This document shows positions 45,856 to 47,556 of a stretch of 47,556 nucleotides of DNA, piece by piece; within the stretch, counting starts at the first letter, position 1, and the number at the start of each line of letters is the position of its first letter. The translations under genes and the position numbers were made by a program. The stretch spans positions 1-47,556 of the forward strand of contig JAAUPI010000008.1 of assembly GCA_012035135.1 (NCBI GenBank), in the 5' to 3' direction. The DNA comes from Microcoleus sp. CSU_2_2. GTDB lineage: Bacteria; Cyanobacteriota; Cyanobacteriia; Cyanobacteriales; Microcoleaceae. Below the pieces are notes generated by a model. The model worked only from the letters and a program-made list of their open reading frames with translations, searched no databases and had not been told where the DNA came from.

Positions 45856-46529
45856 TTAGGCTACATATAATTGCCGAAGGACAGACAGAAGAAACATTTA
45901 TTAGGGATTTCCTGAGCGAATATCTAGGAGGATTTAATATTTCCACTGATGTACGCTGTGTCAATCCCGGTAGCAAACCTACAAGATCTAAAGCAGATAG
46001 AGGTGGTGTTTTAGATTACGAAAATGCCAAAAGAGATATTCAGCGGTGGTTAAAAGAAGATAAGAAGAGCGATGCGCGTTTCACAACTATGTTTGACTTA
46101 TACGCTTTACCTAATAATTTCCCTGGTTTTGATGAAGCAAAAAAGTATAGCAATCCCTCTGAAAAAATTCAATATTTAGAACAAGCTTTTGCAGCAGACA
46201 TAGATGATTATAGATTCTTACCTTATATCCAGCTTCACAAATTTGAAGCTTTAGTGTTATCAGACCCATCTAAATTAAATAATATTTTTTCAGGATATGA
46301 AGAAGCAATCGGGCAATTAGTTAAAGAATGTGAAGGGTATGAGTCTCCAGAATTAATTAATCAAGGAAAAACTACAGCCCCATCCAAGAGAATCATTCGA
46401 GCTATACCAAGATATAGTAAAATATCTGATGGTTTAACGATAGTGGGAAGTATCGGCTTGGATAATATTCGCAGTAAATGCCCTCATTTTAATCAATGGA
46501 TAACTACACTTAAAAAGTTACAGGTTTAA
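45852..46529 (+). CDS. DUF4276 (TOPRIM-like) partner of the AAA ATPase
   Basis: 225 residues. RLHIIAEGQTEETFIRDFL carries the glutamate of the TOPRIM-like motif, and FTTMFDLYALPNNFPGF is the D-x-Y-x-L-P motif typical of DUF4276. IQLHKFEALVLSDP and KTTAPSKRI follow, as in family members. DUF4276 proteins usually stand next to AAA_21 ATPases and are thought to be nuclease effectors of an anti-phage pair, as TOPRIM proteins are in PARIS; that function is inferred. The start ATG overlaps the ATPase stop (ATGA), so translation is probably coupled. Confidence 0.9.
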   Translation: MIRLHIIAEGQTEETFIRDFLSEYLGGFNISTDVRCVNPGSKPTRSKADRGGVLDYENAKRDIQRWLKEDKKSDARFTTMFDLYALPNNFPGFDEAKKYSNPSEKIQYLEQAFAADIDDYRFLPYIQLHKFEALVLSDPSKLNNIFSGYEEAIGQLVKECEGYESPELINQGKTTAPSKRIIRAIPRYSKISDGLTIVGSIGLDNIRSKCPHFNQWITTLKKLQV

Positions 46530-46576
46530 CTGTCTTAGGTCTCTGACTAGCTAATTTACAACATATTATTTAAATT

Positions 46577-46788
46577 GCATCCACACAAAGAGCGCCAGCG
46601 TCCATCGGAGTTCCGGGCGAACACGGGGGTACTGCCTTCGCTTCGCCCAGACGGATAATGGAATAGCTCTGCGCACAGGAGGGCTTTGTTGGTGCAGGGG
46701 CAACCTCAAAGATAGGAATTTGGACCTTTGCATGCCTGCTCTTTAACTGCCCGTGCAATTGGATCCTACAGGTACAAGCCTGGGATGC
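46577..46788 (+). ncRNA. Candidate structured RNA (possibly 6S-like)
   Basis: The sequence is GC-rich for an intergenic gap and full of pairing: closing GCATCC (46577) / GGATGC (46783), hairpin CAGG-TACAAG-CCTG (46769-46782) next to it, GGGCGAA (46615) / TTCGCCC (46642), and TGCAGGGGCA (46693) / TGCCCGTGCA (46748) with one mismatch. About 210 bases, strand taken as plus by pairing only. The closing stem with a small CAGG hairpin next to it recalls 6S RNA, but I cannot confirm that class. The minus-strand frame 46570-46797 is a by-product. The flanks, 46530-46576 and 46789-46994, show nothing more. Confidence 0.4.
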
Positions 46789-46994
46789 GCGGCTCAATCT
46801 CGCACAAAGCTATAAGACAACTGTCCCATTCAGCAACGATCGCCCTCACTCTAAAATTTAGTTACAGTTTCTCGCGCTGGGAACGGTAAAATAAAATGCC
46901 AATTGTTTTTTGATGCCGTCAGCTAGACTGCGACTGTAAACTGCCCGTAGTTCCCCCGTGCCATTTGGCGACGGGATTGCCTGCAAAAATTTAT

Positions 46995-47552
46995 ATGATC
47001 TCCAGTAACGACTTTCGACCAGGTGTTTCAATTGAATGGAATAACGGCGTGTGGCGGGTGATTGAATTCCTCCACGTCAAGCCAGGAAAAGGCTCGGCTT
47101 TTGTGCGGACAAAACTCAAAAACGTCCAAACCGGAAACGTAGTAGAACAAACCTTCCGGGCTGGCGAGACTATGCCTCAAGCCAATTTAGAAAAGAGCGC
47201 CATGCAACATACCTATAAAGAGGGCGAGCAGTTCGTCTTTATGGATATGGAAACTTACGAGGAAAGTACCCTCACTGCCAAGCAAATAGGCGATCGCGTC
47301 AAATACCTCACTGAAGGGATGGAGGTCAATATCCTCCGCTGGAACGACCAAATCCTAGAAGTGGAACTTCCCAACTCGGTTGTCTTGGAAGTGACCCAAA
47401 CCGATCCTGGAGTCAAAGGAGATACTGCTACTGGCGGCAGCAAACCCGCTATCCTCTCCACCGGAGCTCAGATTATGGTACCTCTGTTTATTTCGATCGG
47501 AGAACGGATTCGGATTGACACTCGCGAAGACAAGTACCTCGGCCGAGAATAA
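46995..47552 (+). CDS. efp: Elongation factor P
   Basis: 185 residues from the ATG at 46995 ([20 protein letters not shown]), the standard length; the longer start at 46965 would add ten unconserved residues. The [15 protein letters not shown] loop carries the lysine tip of domain I (PGKG). The OB domains follow: [38 protein letters not shown], and the C-terminal signature [23 protein letters not shown] binds between the P and E sites and rescues ribosomes stalled at polyproline. The gene ends 4 bases before the window edge. No clear ribosome site precedes it. Confidence 0.97.
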   Translation: MISSNDFRPGVSIEWNNGVWRVIEFLHVKPGKGSAFVRTKLKNVQTGNVVEQTFRAGETMPQANLEKSAMQHTYKEGEQFVFMDMETYEESTLTAKQIGDRVKYLTEGMEVNILRWNDQILEVELPNSVVLEVTQTDPGVKGDTATGGSKPAILSTGAQIMVPLFISIGERIRIDTREDKYLGRE

Positions 47553-47556
47553 AGAG

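Noticed and set aside
46570-46797. 75-codon minus-strand frame upstream of efp
   Set aside because: The DNA is better explained by RNA pairing; composition is odd for protein and there is no ribosome site.

Overview
The window comes from a filamentous cyanobacterium, probably of the Microcoleus/Oscillatoria type (an inference). It carries the chlorophyll gene chlH, a carotenoid oxygenase, a TLP40/CYP38-like lumenal cyclophilin and CHAT-TPR proteins. The HIP1 octamer GCGATCGC is very frequent inside and between genes. Heptameric short tandem repeats (such as AACTGTC and AATGACT) and many small palindromic elements fill the gaps.

Layout. 1-5631: two tandem TPR-CHAT caspase-like genes; the first is cut by the window edge and the second carries a 1-nt frameshift. 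6136-13580: a small membrane protein, then a cassette with an asparagine-synthetase-like protein, a fold-type III PLP-decarboxylase homologue without its Schiff-base lysine, a zinc-ribbon membrane protein, and a second asparagine-synthetase-like protein whose frame breaks at a TTT-TGA-C sequence. 13794-22750: a PLAT-like protein, a short-chain dehydrogenase, a carotenoid oxygenase, an LD-carboxypeptidase, a lipoprotein methyltransferase, a conserved membrane protein, a DUF4177-like protein and a SpoIID-like protein. 22921-29919: priA (frameshifted near its 5' end), a histidine kinase remnant, speE, a Pmp3/YqaE-like small membrane protein, an LpxB-related protein, an ankyrin protein and a Uma2 nuclease. 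30137-36062: a repeat protein with an RTX-like tail, its upstream region with four regularly spaced boxes, and chlH.

36292-42816 is a defence and accessory island. It holds a GHKL/MORC-like ATPase split over two frames, a C5-cytosine DNA methyltransferase and a TdeIII-like restriction endonuclease. Next come orphan antitoxins and regulators (HicB, two XRE proteins, BrnA), a second Uma2 protein, and truncated copies of the 5' ends of hicB and of the methyltransferase gene. The ATPase genes are AT-rich and I see no HIP1 site in them, which suggests acquisition. 42820-47552: a small membrane-anchored protein, the cyclophilin, an AAA ATPase plus DUF4276 (TOPRIM-like) defence-type pair, a candidate structured RNA, and efp.

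Four coding regions (TPR-CHAT 2, AsnB-like 2, priA, GHKL ATPase) are each broken by one base, mostly in short A or T runs. Either the assembly has indel errors or several of these loci are decaying or recoded; sequence alone cannot separate these. The most interesting biology is the paired AsnB-like/PLP-pseudoenzyme cassette and the ATPase-linked restriction-modification island.
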